Shown here piece by piece: positions 43,686 through 52,924 of a DNA stretch of 64,000 bases. The stretch covers positions 992,001-1,056,000 of the forward strand of contig NZ_CP156628.1 in assembly GCF_039852015.1 (NCBI RefSeq), given 5' to 3'. The stretch comes from Robbsia sp. KACC 23696. GTDB lineage: Bacteria; Pseudomonadota; Gammaproteobacteria; Burkholderiales; Burkholderiaceae. The notes beneath the pieces were generated by a model. It made no database searches and was not told the DNA's origin. It saw only the letters and a list, made by a program, of their open reading frames with translations. Within the stretch, counting starts at the first letter, position 1; every line of letters starts with the position of its first letter. Position numbers and translations under genes: made by a program.

Positions 43686-45896
43686 ATGCCGTCACCTTCC
43701 TCCTCGTCCGCCTTAGGCATTGCCCTCGCATTGGTCCTTACCGGACCGGCGTGCGCCGCGCCACCGTTGGAATCGACGTCGGAGGCCGACGAACAGGAGG
43801 AGGCGCGGCCGGAATCGGATCGTCGGCGCGTGTCGCCACGGACGCCGGTCCCACCGATACACGCGCCGCAGTCGCCAGTGTTCGTCACGGCAAACCCGCT
43901 GGGCGCGCGAGACATGATCTCGCCCGTCACCACGCTCTCCGGCGACGCCCTGACCGTGCGCGGCGCGCAGTCGCTGGGCGAAACATTGAACGGGTTACCC
44001 GGTGTCTCCACCACCAGCTATGGACCGATGGTCGGCCGGCCGATTATCCGCGGCATGGATGGCGACCGGATCCGTATCCTGCAAAACGGCGTGGCGGCAC
44101 TCGATGCGTCCTCGCTCTCCTTCGACCACGCCGTACCGCAAGACCCGCTGTCGATCGAGCGGATCGAAATCGTTCGCGGGCCTGCCGCCTTGCTCTATGG
44201 CGGCAACGCCATCGGCGGTGTCGTCAACACGATCGATAACCGGATTCCCCGCTCCGCCATCGACGGCGTCACCGGGGTCACCGACATCAACGTCACCTCC
44301 GGCAATCGCGCGCGTGCCGCCGCCGCGCAGATCGAAGCCGGCAATGGCAGATTGAATTTTCATGCCGATGTCTTTACGCGGAAATCCGGCGAACTACGTA
44401 TTCCCGGTTTCGCCCGCAGTTCCGAGCTGCGACGTACCGACCCGGCCTCGCTGGCACACCCGTACGGCACGCTGCCGAACAGCGACGGCCAATGGTCCGG
44501 CGGCAGCTTCGGCGGCTCGGTGACCTGGGCCGATGGCTATGCCGGGCTGGCTTACAACGGCTATACATCGCAGTACGGCTCCGTCGCGGAGCAACGTGTC
44601 CGACTGCGGATGCGGCAGAACCGTCTGGCCTGGGCTTCGGAATTTCGCAATCTCAACGGCCTCTTCAGCCGCGTGAAACTCGACATTGCGGCAACCGACT
44701 ACCTGCACCGGGAGGTGGACAACGGCCGCGAGCACGGCGTGTTTCAGAATCGCGGATTCGATGGCCGACTCGAAGCGCGGCATCGGCGCATTGGCCCTTT
44801 CGATGGGGCCATCGGTGTGCAGTTCGGGCAATATACCTTCTCGACCACCGGCGACCACGCCATGGTGCCGACCACCCGCACCACGCAAATCGCCCTGTTC
44901 GCGCTGGAGGAATGGCAAGCGACCGACCGCTTGAAAATGAGCGTGGGCGGCCGCCTCGAGCGCGCGACGCTCGCTCCCACCGCTGCAAACGCCACGACCG
45001 ATAAACGGTTCTCCGGTGCCAAGGGACGCGCCTTCACCAATACCAGCATGTCGCTGGGTGGCCTGTACCAATTGGCACCGGCCTGGTCGATCGCGACGTC
45101 ACTGGCCTATTCCGAGCGCGCGCCCACGTTCTACGAGGTCTACGCCGATGGTCCGCATGACGCCACCGGGCAATACCTGCGGGGCAATGCCAATGCGAAA
45201 AAAGAAAAATCGATCTCGGCCGATTTGGCGCTGCGCTTCGCGCACGGGACGGACCGTGGCAGCATCGGCGTGTTCTACAACCGATTCTCGAATTACCTCG
45301 CCGAATACAATACGGGCAGCCGCGTCGGGGAAGCACCGGGTCATTCGCATGACCATGACCATGCGCACGGTGGCCATGGACAGCGGCACGATCACGATCA
45401 TGCCGACGGCTGCGATCACGCGCATCACAGCTTGGCGGAAGCGGAGTATCGCGGCGTTCGCGCCGAGTTCTACGGCCTGGAAGCTAGCGCCAGCAAACGG
45501 ATTTTTGCCCGCGGCCCACACCACGTCGATGTCGATCTGAGCGCCGACTATACACGGGCGCGTAATGCCGATACCGGCGAGCCGCTGCCCCGCATCTCGC
45601 CGCTGCGGCTGACGCTCGGCGCGGCGTATGGCCACGGCGCATTCGGCGCACGCGCGACGGTGGTGCATGCACGCGGACAATCCCGCGTGCCGCAAAACGA
45701 TACGATCAGCGCGGGATATACGACGGTGGGCGTCGCCTTGACCTATCGCTTCCGCGTTGGAAGCACCCAATGGCTGGCCTATCTCCGCGGCGACAACCTC
45801 ACCAATCAGACCGTCCGCTACGCAAGCTCCGTGGTCCGGAACGTCGCCCCGCAAATGGGGCGCAGCGCGACGCTAGGGCTGCGCACCACCTTCTGA
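43686..45896 (+). CDS. TonB-dependent receptor, ZnuD-like, with histidine-rich loop
   Basis: A 736-residue receptor from ATG 43686 (MPSPSS), 9 bases after AGGA. The signal peptide spans about residues 1-22 (ALGIALALVLTGPACA/A). The plug matches the preceding receptor almost word for word (GPMVGRPIIRGMDGDRIRIL, IEIVRGPAALLYGG). The barrel ends in ATLGLRTTF. It differs by an insert near residues 552-585 rich in His, Asp and Gly (HSHDHDHAHGGHG then HDHDHADGCDHAHH), probably an extracellular metal-capture loop. Histidine-rich loops of this kind are known in ZnuD receptors. The pair is probably a local duplication with specialisation for zinc scavenging. Confidence 0.86.
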   Translation: MPSPSSSSALGIALALVLTGPACAAPPLESTSEADEQEEARPESDRRRVSPRTPVPPIHAPQSPVFVTANPLGARDMISPVTTLSGDALTVRGAQSLGETLNGLPGVSTTSYGPMVGRPIIRGMDGDRIRILQNGVAALDASSLSFDHAVPQDPLSIERIEIVRGPAALLYGGNAIGGVVNTIDNRIPRSAIDGVTGVTDINVTSGNRARAAAAQIEAGNGRLNFHADVFTRKSGELRIPGFARSSELRRTDPASLAHPYGTLPNSDGQWSGGSFGGSVTWADGYAGLAYNGYTSQYGSVAEQRVRLRMRQNRLAWASEFRNLNGLFSRVKLDIAATDYLHREVDNGREHGVFQNRGFDGRLEARHRRIGPFDGAIGVQFGQYTFSTTGDHAMVPTTRTTQIALFALEEWQATDRLKMSVGGRLERATLAPTAANATTDKRFSGAKGRAFTNTSMSLGGLYQLAPAWSIATSLAYSERAPTFYEVYADGPHDATGQYLRGNANAKKEKSISADLALRFAHGTDRGSIGVFYNRFSNYLAEYNTGSRVGEAPGHSHDHDHAHGGHGQRHDHDHADGCDHAHHSLAEAEYRGVRAEFYGLEASASKRIFARGPHHVDVDLSADYTRARNADTGEPLPRISPLRLTLGAAYGHGAFGARATVVHARGQSRVPQNDTISAGYTTVGVALTYRFRVGSTQWLAYLRGDNLTNQTVRYASSVVRNVAPQMGRSATLGLRTTF

Positions 45897-45971
45897 GATC
45901 ACAACGGCGCCGACAGACATCGCGTGCGCGCTATACGGCCAGACACGCCGCCGCGTCGAGGCGCCGTTGCG

Positions 45972-46913
45972 TCAGGCGCCGGCGCGGCGACGTTCGTAGG
46001 TCTTCAAATGCAGGAAGACCACATCCAACATCGTCGGCGAAGTCGCGCCGGGCGGGCGCCGCGCGATCAGATCGCCAATCAGATGTTGCGCCTCGACTTG
46101 TCCGCCGCGTTCGAGGTCCTTGCACATCGAGGCGGTCATCGTCGAATCCGGATCGGTCGCGACGCTGCGGATACGCTTGATGATCGCTTCGGCCGGATCC
46201 TGACCGTTAGCGCGGGCAATGGCCAGGCATTCCTCGAACAACGCCGAAACGAAGGCTTCGCCGCCGCTTTGCATGATCGTGCCGACCGCGCCACGCATCA
46301 GACAGGTCATGCCGGCCAAGGTGGCGATCTGCACCCACTTCTCCCACATCTCGCCTTGAATACGGGGCGACAGCACGTTCTCGATATTCGCGCCCGCCAT
46401 CGCCTCCGACAACGCCCGCACACGCGGCGTCAGCGTGCCGTCCCACTCGCCGTACGCCAGCCGATGGCCCTTGTTGTAATGAATCACATTGCCCTCGGCA
46501 TCCAGCGCCGCCGAGATCATGCAATAGCCGCCCAGCACGTTTGCCGGACCGAAGCGCTGCTGCAGCACCTCGACATGCGAAAAGCCGTTCAACACCGGCA
46601 AGATCATCGTCTCGGGACCGACGGCCGGTGCGAAGGAGGCGATCGTGTCGTCCAGGTCATACGCCTTGCAGCCCACGATGATCACATCGAACGGCGTCGC
46701 ATCGGCGGCCCGATCGGCAAGCTCGGCACGACTGACCGTCTGTATATCGCGTAGCGTGGCATCACCGAGTGGGCTACGAACGACCAGACCATTCTGCGCG
46801 ATCTGTCCCGCCCTGCGCTCACGCAGCAGAAAGGTCACGTCCTGTCCGGCCTGCACCAGACGGGCTCCGAAATAGCCGCCTAAGCCACCTGCCCCGATCA
46901 TCAAGAACCGCAT
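45972..46913 (-). CDS. panE: 2-dehydropantoate 2-reductase (ketopantoate reductase) family
   Basis: A 313-residue NADPH-dependent reductase of the PanE/ApbA family, which makes pantoate for coenzyme A or reduces a related 2-keto acid. The Rossmann loop MRFLMIGAGGLGGYFGARL is at the N terminus, and KAYDLDDTI near residue 88 fits the family's substrate lysine region. The C-terminal helical domain contains EMWEKWVQIATLAGMTCLMRG, with the catalytic-type lysine. TSMCKDLERGGQVEAQHLIGDL closes it, including the conserved E and D. AAGGAG lies 5 bases before ATG 46913. It is monocistronic. Burkholderiaceae often carry several paralogues, so true PanE function is likely but not certain. Confidence 0.82.
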   Translation of the reverse strand: MRFLMIGAGGLGGYFGARLVQAGQDVTFLLRERRAGQIAQNGLVVRSPLGDATLRDIQTVSRAELADRAADATPFDVIIVGCKAYDLDDTIASFAPAVGPETMILPVLNGFSHVEVLQQRFGPANVLGGYCMISAALDAEGNVIHYNKGHRLAYGEWDGTLTPRVRALSEAMAGANIENVLSPRIQGEMWEKWVQIATLAGMTCLMRGAVGTIMQSGGEAFVSALFEECLAIARANGQDPAEAIIKRIRSVATDPDSTMTASMCKDLERGGQVEAQHLIGDLIARRPPGATSPTMLDVVFLHLKTYERRRAGA

Positions 46914-46989
46914 TTTGTCTCCTTTGTTCGACGAATACAGCGGGTTTCCCCTGGTGGGAACCCGGCCCCAGCGCGATCATCGCACGATT

Positions 46990-47016
46990 TTTTTCCGGGC
47001 GCGCGGCCCGGAAAAA
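46990..47016. repeat. Perfect inverted repeat in the panE/ABC divergent region
   Basis: TTTTTCCGGGC (46990-47000) pairs with GCCCGGAAAAA (47006-47016) over a 5-base loop. The T-run precedes the stem on both strands, so this is not an intrinsic terminator. It may be an operator or a 5' leader hairpin. Confidence 0.4.
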
Positions 47017-47101
47017 GCCCCCGCGCCATTGGCCGCCTCGGCGAAGTTGCTGGCAAGTCGGATAAGATAGGCGAAACTATCGCTGAAACGAAGGAGCGCG
47101 C

Positions 47102-48049
47102 ATGTCGTCACGCCCACGCCTCACCCTCTCGGCGGCCGTGCTGGCCCTGTCCCTTACCTGTGGTTTTAGCGCGTTCTCCCCGGCGGTCTCGGCCGCCGAC
47201 AACACGCCGGTAACGGTTGCGTCGAAAATCGACACCGAGGGGAGTCTGCTCGGCAATCTGATCAAGCTCACGCTGCAAGCACATGGCGTGACGGTCAACG
47301 ACAAGATCGGCTTGGGCTCCACGCCGATCGTCCGCAAGGCGCTGGTCTCCGGTGAAATCGACGTCTATCCCGAATATACGGGCAACGCGGCCTTCTTTTA
47401 TAACAAGGCCGCCGACCCCGCCTGGAAGGATCCAGCCAAGTCATACCAGGAAGCCCGCGCGCTCGACGCACCACAGCACCTGATTTGGCTGGCGCCGGCG
47501 CCGGCCGACAACACCTGGGGTATCGCGGTCACGGCCGACGTCGCCAACGCACACAAGCTGAAGACGCTCGACGATTTCGCGAAGTGGGTCAGCACCGCGG
47601 GCAACAACGCCAAACTGGCGGCATCGGCTGAATTCGTCAACAGCGCATCGGCACTCCCATCGTTCGAAAAAGCCTATCACTTCGATCTGAAACAATCGCA
47701 GCTGATCGTTCTGTCGGGCGGCGACACGGCGGCCACGATCAAGGCGGCGGCGGAACAGACCAATGGCGTGAACGCGGCAATGGTCTACGGCACCGATGGC
47801 GGCATCGCCGCGGCCGGACTCGTCGTCCTTGCCGACAGCAAACACGTGCAGCCGGTCTATGCCCCCGCGCCGGTGATTCGTGCGTCCGTGTTGCAAGCGC
47901 ATCCGCAGATCGCGGAATGGTTGAAACCGGTATTCGCCGGCCTCGATCTGAAGACATTGCAGGCCCTTAATGCCCGCATTCAACTCAATGGCGAACCGGC
48001 TGAGGCGGTGGCGGCCGCCTACCTGAAGGCGAAGGGCTTGTCGAAGTGA
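47102..48049 (+). CDS. Osmoprotectant-type ABC transporter substrate-binding protein (YehZ/OsmF-like)
   Basis: A 315-residue periplasmic protein with a Sec signal peptide (about residues 1-31, ending VSAAD). The OpuAC-type domain contains VASKIDTEGSLLGNLIKLTLQAHG, VRKALVSGEIDVYPEYTGNAAFFY and NAAMVYGTDGGIAAAGLVVLAD. These are standard for glycine betaine/choline binders of the YehZ/OpuC group. AAGGAG lies 5 bases before ATG 47102. The TGA overlaps the GTG start of the permease by 4 bases, so the genes are coupled. Confidence 0.87.
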   Translation: MSSRPRLTLSAAVLALSLTCGFSAFSPAVSAADNTPVTVASKIDTEGSLLGNLIKLTLQAHGVTVNDKIGLGSTPIVRKALVSGEIDVYPEYTGNAAFFYNKAADPAWKDPAKSYQEARALDAPQHLIWLAPAPADNTWGIAVTADVANAHKLKTLDDFAKWVSTAGNNAKLAASAEFVNSASALPSFEKAYHFDLKQSQLIVLSGGDTAATIKAAAEQTNGVNAAMVYGTDGGIAAAGLVVLADSKHVQPVYAPAPVIRASVLQAHPQIAEWLKPVFAGLDLKTLQALNARIQLNGEPAEAVAAAYLKAKGLSK

Positions 48050-49386
48050 CCGTTCCGGTCTCCGGACACGCGAACCGCGCCAATACCGCCCACACGCGGC
48101 GGTCGCCGTTGCGATCGTGTATTCGGCAGCGACTGGACCGCGTCGGCGTGCTGCTGGCCTTACTAATCGGCTATGCCGCGTTCTGGCAACCGTTTGTCCT
48201 CTTTCGGGCAAACCGCATCGTCGCCGGCAAGGACGTGGCGCTGCTGGCGCTGGCATCGGCCTGGCCCGCGCCGTTTCCCACACGTCCCGCCACCGGCAAC
48301 GTCGACCTCTCGGCCGATCTGTTTCAAGTACCGCAGGCGCCCCCACCGTTGCCGCATGTTGCCTGGCACGGCGCGACCTTGTTGACGGTCGCCGTATTGG
48401 CCCTGTGCCTGCTATTCGTGTGCATCCGAAGCCATCCCTGGTTGCGTGCGTCGATCGGCGGGATAGGCTTGCTTGCGCTTTGCGTCGGCGTGGGAATGGC
48501 GCCGGCTTTGCTCGTCAGTCCGACGCAGACATTCGCACGCGTTTCACCGGGTTCGGGTGCCTGGACGCTGGCCTTTGCCTTCGCCATTCTGATCACCGAC
48601 GCGCTGGCCAAGCGGGCCTTGCGGCCGTGGCCGCGCCTTGCCGTGCTCGCCATCGTTTTGGCGGTGCTGGCGCTGCTGTTTCACAGCGGCATCTGGGCGC
48701 GCCTGTCGGTCATGCAGGAATACGCATCGCGCGCGCCGGCGTTCTGGCGCGAAGCGCAACATCATGTGTCGATCGTCGGCGGCGCCGTAGTTGCGGCGCT
48801 GGTCGTCGGCATCCCGCTCGGCATTGCCTGCACACGCGTTGCCGCCCTGCGCGCCATCATGCTGCCCGTGTTGAACATCGTCCAGACGATCCCCAGCATG
48901 GCCTTGTTCGGCCTCTTGATGGCACCGCTCGGCTGGCTTGCGCTGCATAGCCCGGCAATGGCGGCGCTGGGTATCCGTGGCATTGGCATGGCGCCCGCGA
49001 TCCTCGCGCTGTTCCTGTATTCGCTGCTGCCCTTGACTGCCAGTGTCGTGACCGGCATCGGCGAGGTGCCGGAGACCTTGATCGAAGCCGCAAACGGCAT
49101 GGGCATGACGCGACGCCAACGTCTGATGATGATCGAATTCCCGTTCGCATTGCCGGTTCTGCTGAGCGGCATCCGCATCGTGTTGGTCCAAAATGTCGGT
49201 CTCGCCGCCGTGGCGGCCTTGATCGGCGGCGGCGGCTTCGGCACGTTTATATTTCAAGGTCTCGGCCAATCGGCCAGCGACCTGGTTTTGCTAGGCGCGC
49301 TGCCCACGGTGGCGCTTGCGCTGCTTGCCTCGGTCGTCTTCAGTGCCCTTGCCGACCTGACCCGCATCGACGACGCAGGCCCTTGA
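48046..49386 (+). CDS. ABC transporter permease (YehY-like)
   Basis: A 446-residue inner-membrane permease starting at GTG 48046. An N-terminal half of about 200 residues has several extra hydrophobic segments (VGVLLALLIGYAAFWQPF, LLTVAVLALCLLFVC, IGGIGLLALCVGVGMAPALL). The binding-protein-dependent transport domain follows: HVSIVGGAVVAALVVGIPLGIACTR and the EAA loop EVPETLIEAANGMGMTRRQRLMMIEFPFALP. The long N-terminal extension is as in YehY. It is coupled to the binding protein and followed after 4 bases by a second permease. Confidence 0.86.
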   Translation: MTVPVSGHANRANTAHTRRSPLRSCIRQRLDRVGVLLALLIGYAAFWQPFVLFRANRIVAGKDVALLALASAWPAPFPTRPATGNVDLSADLFQVPQAPPPLPHVAWHGATLLTVAVLALCLLFVCIRSHPWLRASIGGIGLLALCVGVGMAPALLVSPTQTFARVSPGSGAWTLAFAFAILITDALAKRALRPWPRLAVLAIVLAVLALLFHSGIWARLSVMQEYASRAPAFWREAQHHVSIVGGAVVAALVVGIPLGIACTRVAALRAIMLPVLNIVQTIPSMALFGLLMAPLGWLALHSPAMAALGIRGIGMAPAILALFLYSLLPLTASVVTGIGEVPETLIEAANGMGMTRRQRLMMIEFPFALPVLLSGIRIVLVQNVGLAAVAALIGGGGFGTFIFQGLGQSASDLVLLGALPTVALALLASVVFSALADLTRIDDAGP

Positions 49387-49390
49387 CGCC

Positions 49391-50263
49391 ATGACATCAC
49401 GCCGCGCAATGAACACCTCGATGATCGAGCACGGTCCGACCGGCGGATCCACGCCACCGGAGCACGAATCGCCTGAAACGCCGCCCTCGGAGGCACACGC
49501 CGCGCGTCAGGCCACGCCAACCTTTCGCACCGCCACGATTTCGCGCGTGATCGCGCTGATGCTGCTGGCAAGCGCGCTCGGCGTGTTTCTATCGGAACCG
49601 CAATGGTTCACGCGCTGGCTTGCCCCCCTGACCGACAACGGCGCGCCGGCCATATACGACCGTGACAGTCTTTGGCGCCTGGCACTGGCGCATCTGTTAC
49701 TGGTCGTCGAGGCCAGCGCGATAGGCGGAGGCGCCGCCATCGCGGCAGCCGTTATCGTCACCCGCGCCTCAGCCGCCGACTTCTTACCCATCGCGCGTAG
49801 CATCGCCAATATCGCGCAGACCTTTCCGCCCGTCGCGGTGCTCGCATTGGCGGTTCCAGCGCTGGGTTTCGGTGCCAAGCCCGTCCTGTTTTCATTGACG
49901 CTCTATGGCCTGTTGCCAGTGTTCGAGAGTACGCTCGCGGGGCTGCAGCGCATCCCGGATGCCACGCGTGAGGCCGCGTTCGGCATGGGCATGAACGCCT
50001 GGCAACGGCTCTGGCAAGTGGAATTGCCATTGGCCGGACCGGTTATCTTTCACGGCGTGCGCCTCGCACTCGTTATTAATTTAGGCACCGCCACCATTGG
50101 CTCGACTGTCGCGGCATCCAGTCTCGGCGATGTCATCATCGCCGGCCTGCAAACATCGAATACAGCCTTTATCGTGCAGGGCGCCATCGTCATCGCCGCA
50201 TTGGCGGTATTGATCTACGAAGGACTCGGCCTCGTCGCGCTGTGGCGCTGGCCAGCGCGTTGA
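49391..50263 (+). CDS. ABC transporter permease (YehW-like)
   Basis: A 290-residue permease. The first 50 residues are polar and Pro/Glu rich and precede a hydrophobic segment (VIALMLLASALGVFL). The transport domain has LAHLLLVVEASAIGGGAAIAAAVIVTRAS and the EAA loop RIPDATREAAFGMGMNAWQRLWQVELPLAGP. VINLGTATIGSTVAASSLGDVIIAGLQT is typical of OpuC/Yeh permeases. It starts 4 bases after the first permease. No ATPase gene follows or lies anywhere in the window, so the transporter must borrow an ATPase or be incomplete. Confidence 0.85.
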   Translation: MTSRRAMNTSMIEHGPTGGSTPPEHESPETPPSEAHAARQATPTFRTATISRVIALMLLASALGVFLSEPQWFTRWLAPLTDNGAPAIYDRDSLWRLALAHLLLVVEASAIGGGAAIAAAVIVTRASAADFLPIARSIANIAQTFPPVAVLALAVPALGFGAKPVLFSLTLYGLLPVFESTLAGLQRIPDATREAAFGMGMNAWQRLWQVELPLAGPVIFHGVRLALVINLGTATIGSTVAASSLGDVIIAGLQTSNTAFIVQGAIVIAALAVLIYEGLGLVALWRWPAR

Positions 50264-50495
50264 GGCAACGCCGGTACAGTGCTGGCGGCAACTTTGTCGA
50301 TAGCCGGGTGGTGCGCAACTACCCGATATCGCTACCCAACGCGGTCATCTGGCGCCGCGGCGCGCACCGGTGTCGGACCGCGAGGGACTCCCGATAGCGC
50401 CGAAAAAAGCGCGCTCACGTAGAATACGGGAAACACGTCGAGCAGAACGTGTCCGGCGGCCTTCGGGCCCGTATTGCCACCGCTCAGACCACATC

Positions 50496-50918
50496 ATGAT
50501 CTGTCATTTTCCGCACGCCCGCGCCCCCGTGTCGCGCCGGTGCGCGGCAGCCGCACTGCTTGCGGCCGCCGCATCCATCCTGCTGTCCGCCTGCGGCACC
50601 ACAACCGACGTCGCATCGCGTAATCCGGTGATGACCAGCGCGCCGATCGCCGATCTGCCGCCCATCTATCTTCAATCCACGCGGGAGGCCGACGATGTGG
50701 CGCGCTGCGTCAGCCAACGGCTATTCACGCGCGTGCAAAAGGTCGATACCCCTCGAGGGCCGGCGCAGTTAATCCGAACCGATGGCTGGGACATCGTGAT
50801 CAAACAGCAGGACAATGGCGCAACCCTCGTCGCCGGCGACTATCGCGATAACGCCAAACGGCAGGGCGAACGCAACGAGCCGACCGTCCGCTTCGCCGTC
50901 GCGCGTTGCACGATCTAA
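50496..50918 (+). CDS. Small lipoprotein of unknown function
   Basis: A 140-residue protein from ATG 50496 (MICHFPH). A lipoprotein signal is clear: a hydrophobic stretch AALLAAAASILLSAC with lipobox LLSAC near residue 33, followed by GTTTD. The mature part is about 105 residues with two cysteines (VARCVSQRL and VARCTI at the end) that could form a disulfide. I recognise no family. It stands alone, 232 bases after the ABC genes. Confidence 0.7.
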   Translation: MICHFPHARAPVSRRCAAAALLAAAASILLSACGTTTDVASRNPVMTSAPIADLPPIYLQSTREADDVARCVSQRLFTRVQKVDTPRGPAQLIRTDGWDIVIKQQDNGATLVAGDYRDNAKRQGERNEPTVRFAVARCTI

Positions 50919-51479
50919 CGGCGCGATCGCACGACGCAGCCCCGTCGACTCCGCCTGATTCTTGTTTCTCATTGCACTTCGGTCCGTCGGATATTCTCGA
51001 CTGCGCCGAAGCGCGACATTCTTTCCGACAATATTAATCTGCCGTGACACGGGAATGCCCGGCACGCACGATGACTTTTCAATACATCGGTACGATTAAG
51101 CCTTGGTTACATTAACTTACGATGTTATATAGCCGCGGCCTTTCTATTTCACGACATCCATCTGGGCACCGTAGCGGATCACGTGCGAGATTGCACACAT
51201 CCGGCCTTGTATAAACTGCGATTTATCCGATTCACGCCAATTAATGCTTTACTTTATACCGATATCGGCGCATCTTTCAACATACGCGGCAAGCGTTCGA
51301 TCAAATAGCGGAAGAAGCTGAACCGTCATTGATAAGATGTTACCCAATCGCCGTCGGCAGTAATGTGTTTGGTTTTGTCGAACGTGCCTGGGTTTTCGCT
51401 CGGTAATTTACTATCGGCGACCTTCACCGACGGATCGGAATGCTTTTCGCAGGGTCGCAACTCTTTTGCCAAATTTAAA
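50919..51479. other. AT-rich intergenic region upstream of the H-NS-like gene
   Basis: No convincing gene is seen in these 560 bases. The stretch from about 51090 to 51320 is clearly more AT rich than its surroundings, with several TTAA- and TATA-like runs. It probably holds the promoter and curved DNA upstream of the H-NS-like gene. Autoregulation by that protein is plausible. Confidence 0.4.
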
Positions 51480-51791
51480 ATGAAAGCGGATAAAAAATTG
51501 GATCTCGCAGCTCTTCTGGAACAACGCGCGGCACTGGACAAGGAAATCGAGTCCCAACGTACCGCGGCACGGCACGATGCATTGATTGAAGTACGCAAGC
51601 TGATCAGCTTGTTCGACCTGACGGCATCGGAAGTTGGTTTGGGGCCGAAGGTCGGCCGGCCGGCGCGTAGCGCCAACCGCCAGCCCGTCGCACCGCGCTA
51701 TCGCGATCCCGAAAGCGGCACGACTTGGTCGGGCCGCGGCAAACCGCCGAAGTGGATCCTCGGCAAGGACCGCGAACTCTTCGCGATTTAA
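51480..51791 (+). CDS. H-NS-like nucleoid-associated protein
   Basis: A 103-residue protein from ATG 51480 (MKADKKL); a longer frame from 51363 is unlikely. The N-terminal coiled-coil region LDLAALLEQRAALDKEIESQ would oligomerise. The C terminus YRDPESGTTWSGRGKPPKWI is the DNA-binding signature of the betaproteobacterial H-NS family (normally YRDPxTGxTWSGRGRxPxWI). Such proteins bind AT-rich DNA and silence acquired genes. It sits alone in AT-rich surroundings. No strong ribosome site precedes the start. Confidence 0.85.
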   Translation: MKADKKLDLAALLEQRAALDKEIESQRTAARHDALIEVRKLISLFDLTASEVGLGPKVGRPARSANRQPVAPRYRDPESGTTWSGRGKPPKWILGKDRELFAI

Positions 51792-52433
51792 GCGAGACAT
51801 GGCGGTTTTGGACGAGGGCAAAGCGGGCGTCCGATAACGGCCGACGTTGCCAACCAGTCTCATGCGACGCCGGGTCGATGCATCGATAAATGCATCGATC
51901 CGGCGTTGTTTCATTTCGACTATGCGGTGATCAACGCTGCATGAACGACCCGCATATTTTCGTCCGCGATTTTTCGGTCTCAACACGGGCAATAGCAGGC
52001 GACGCACTAAATCAAGAAATAATCGGCAAGCGGCATCCGCGCCGAACGCGCCTATTAGCCGACACCCCTTTCGGCACGGAGCAATATGTTGCGTGTAAAG
52101 TACCGGATATTGCAAGCCGTCACGATCGTGACGGACAGAATTAATTGACGTGGCATTTCTTATCCGACGAGGCTTCGGTGAGAATTAATGAAACGTCTGA
52201 TTGTCATAAATTTGAATACAAATCGGCACTCACGCAGCTCCTGCAATTGAACCCTCACGTCGTCAAAACCCGCGGGCAGTATGCAGTTCAAGCAACGGTA
52301 ACAGAGACAAGCCGGCCGTTTTCGGCCCGTAATGCTGGGGGTAATAGACGTTGATCATTCTCATTGTCGCGATCGCCCGTTGATGGCTTCGTGCGGGACG
52401 TCATGCGGCGAGGTGCGCTAGAGTCCATGTAAA
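51792..52433. other. Intergenic region without recognisable gene
   Basis: Two short open frames (84 codons from 51890 and 69 codons from 52145, both rightward) have no family features, weak start signals and atypical composition. I do not call them genes. The region near 52140-52240 is AT rich and may hold the promoter of the exported protein downstream. Confidence 0.35.
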
Positions 52434-52847
52434 ATGACGACCCCAAGCCACACGATGTTGCCTACGATGCCGCGCTCCCAATTAAATCTTTCGTCCACGA
52501 CGCCTGCCCCCTTACGCGCCTCCGTGAAATGGGCCGCCGGAAGTGTCATGGCTGCAGCGATGCTGTTTGCCGCACCCGTGCAGGCTAAAAACACTATCGG
52601 GGATTGTGACTATTTCGCCAATTTTCTCGTGACATTGTCTGCGATGCGGGACGCCGGCAAACCGAAAGAGGAAACGGTCGCGTACGCACGCAACAAGGCC
52701 AGCGCCGACCATTTGGCAAAGTCCGTCGTCGATTTGTTCGGGGGCGAAGCGATTGGGATGTACTACGACAAGCGCCAGTACAGTGGCACGACGCAGCAAG
52801 TGCACGATCTCGCCTACAAGAATTGCATCAACAGCACACTCCCCTGA
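52434..52847 (+). CDS. Small exported protein of unknown function
   Basis: A 137-residue protein. A Sec signal is visible (WAAGSVMAAAMLFAAPVQA, cleavage near residue 51), preceded by a long N-terminal part, so the true start may be ATG 52467 (MPRSQL). The mature protein has about 86 residues with two cysteines (GDCDYF and YKNCIN), likely a disulfide, and is mostly helical (RDAGKPKEETVAYARNKA). I recognise no family. It converges with the CHAD gene. Confidence 0.6.
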   Translation: MTTPSHTMLPTMPRSQLNLSSTTPAPLRASVKWAAGSVMAAAMLFAAPVQAKNTIGDCDYFANFLVTLSAMRDAGKPKEETVAYARNKASADHLAKSVVDLFGGEAIGMYYDKRQYSGTTQQVHDLAYKNCINSTLP

Positions 52848-52924
52848 ATCGGACGACCGGATCGGGGACGTGCTGCCCTGCCGACCCCCGCCGTTCAAAT
52901 CGCCGCGCCTATGCCAGCGTCATG

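Noticed and set aside
46990-47016. Strong GC stem with T and A runs as an intrinsic terminator
   Set aside because: It lies between two divergent gene starts, and on both strands the T-run comes before the stem rather than after it.
51890-52354. Two short rightward open frames after the H-NS-like gene as small proteins
   Set aside because: They have no ribosome sites, no family features and unusual residue content. They are more likely chance frames in intergenic DNA.
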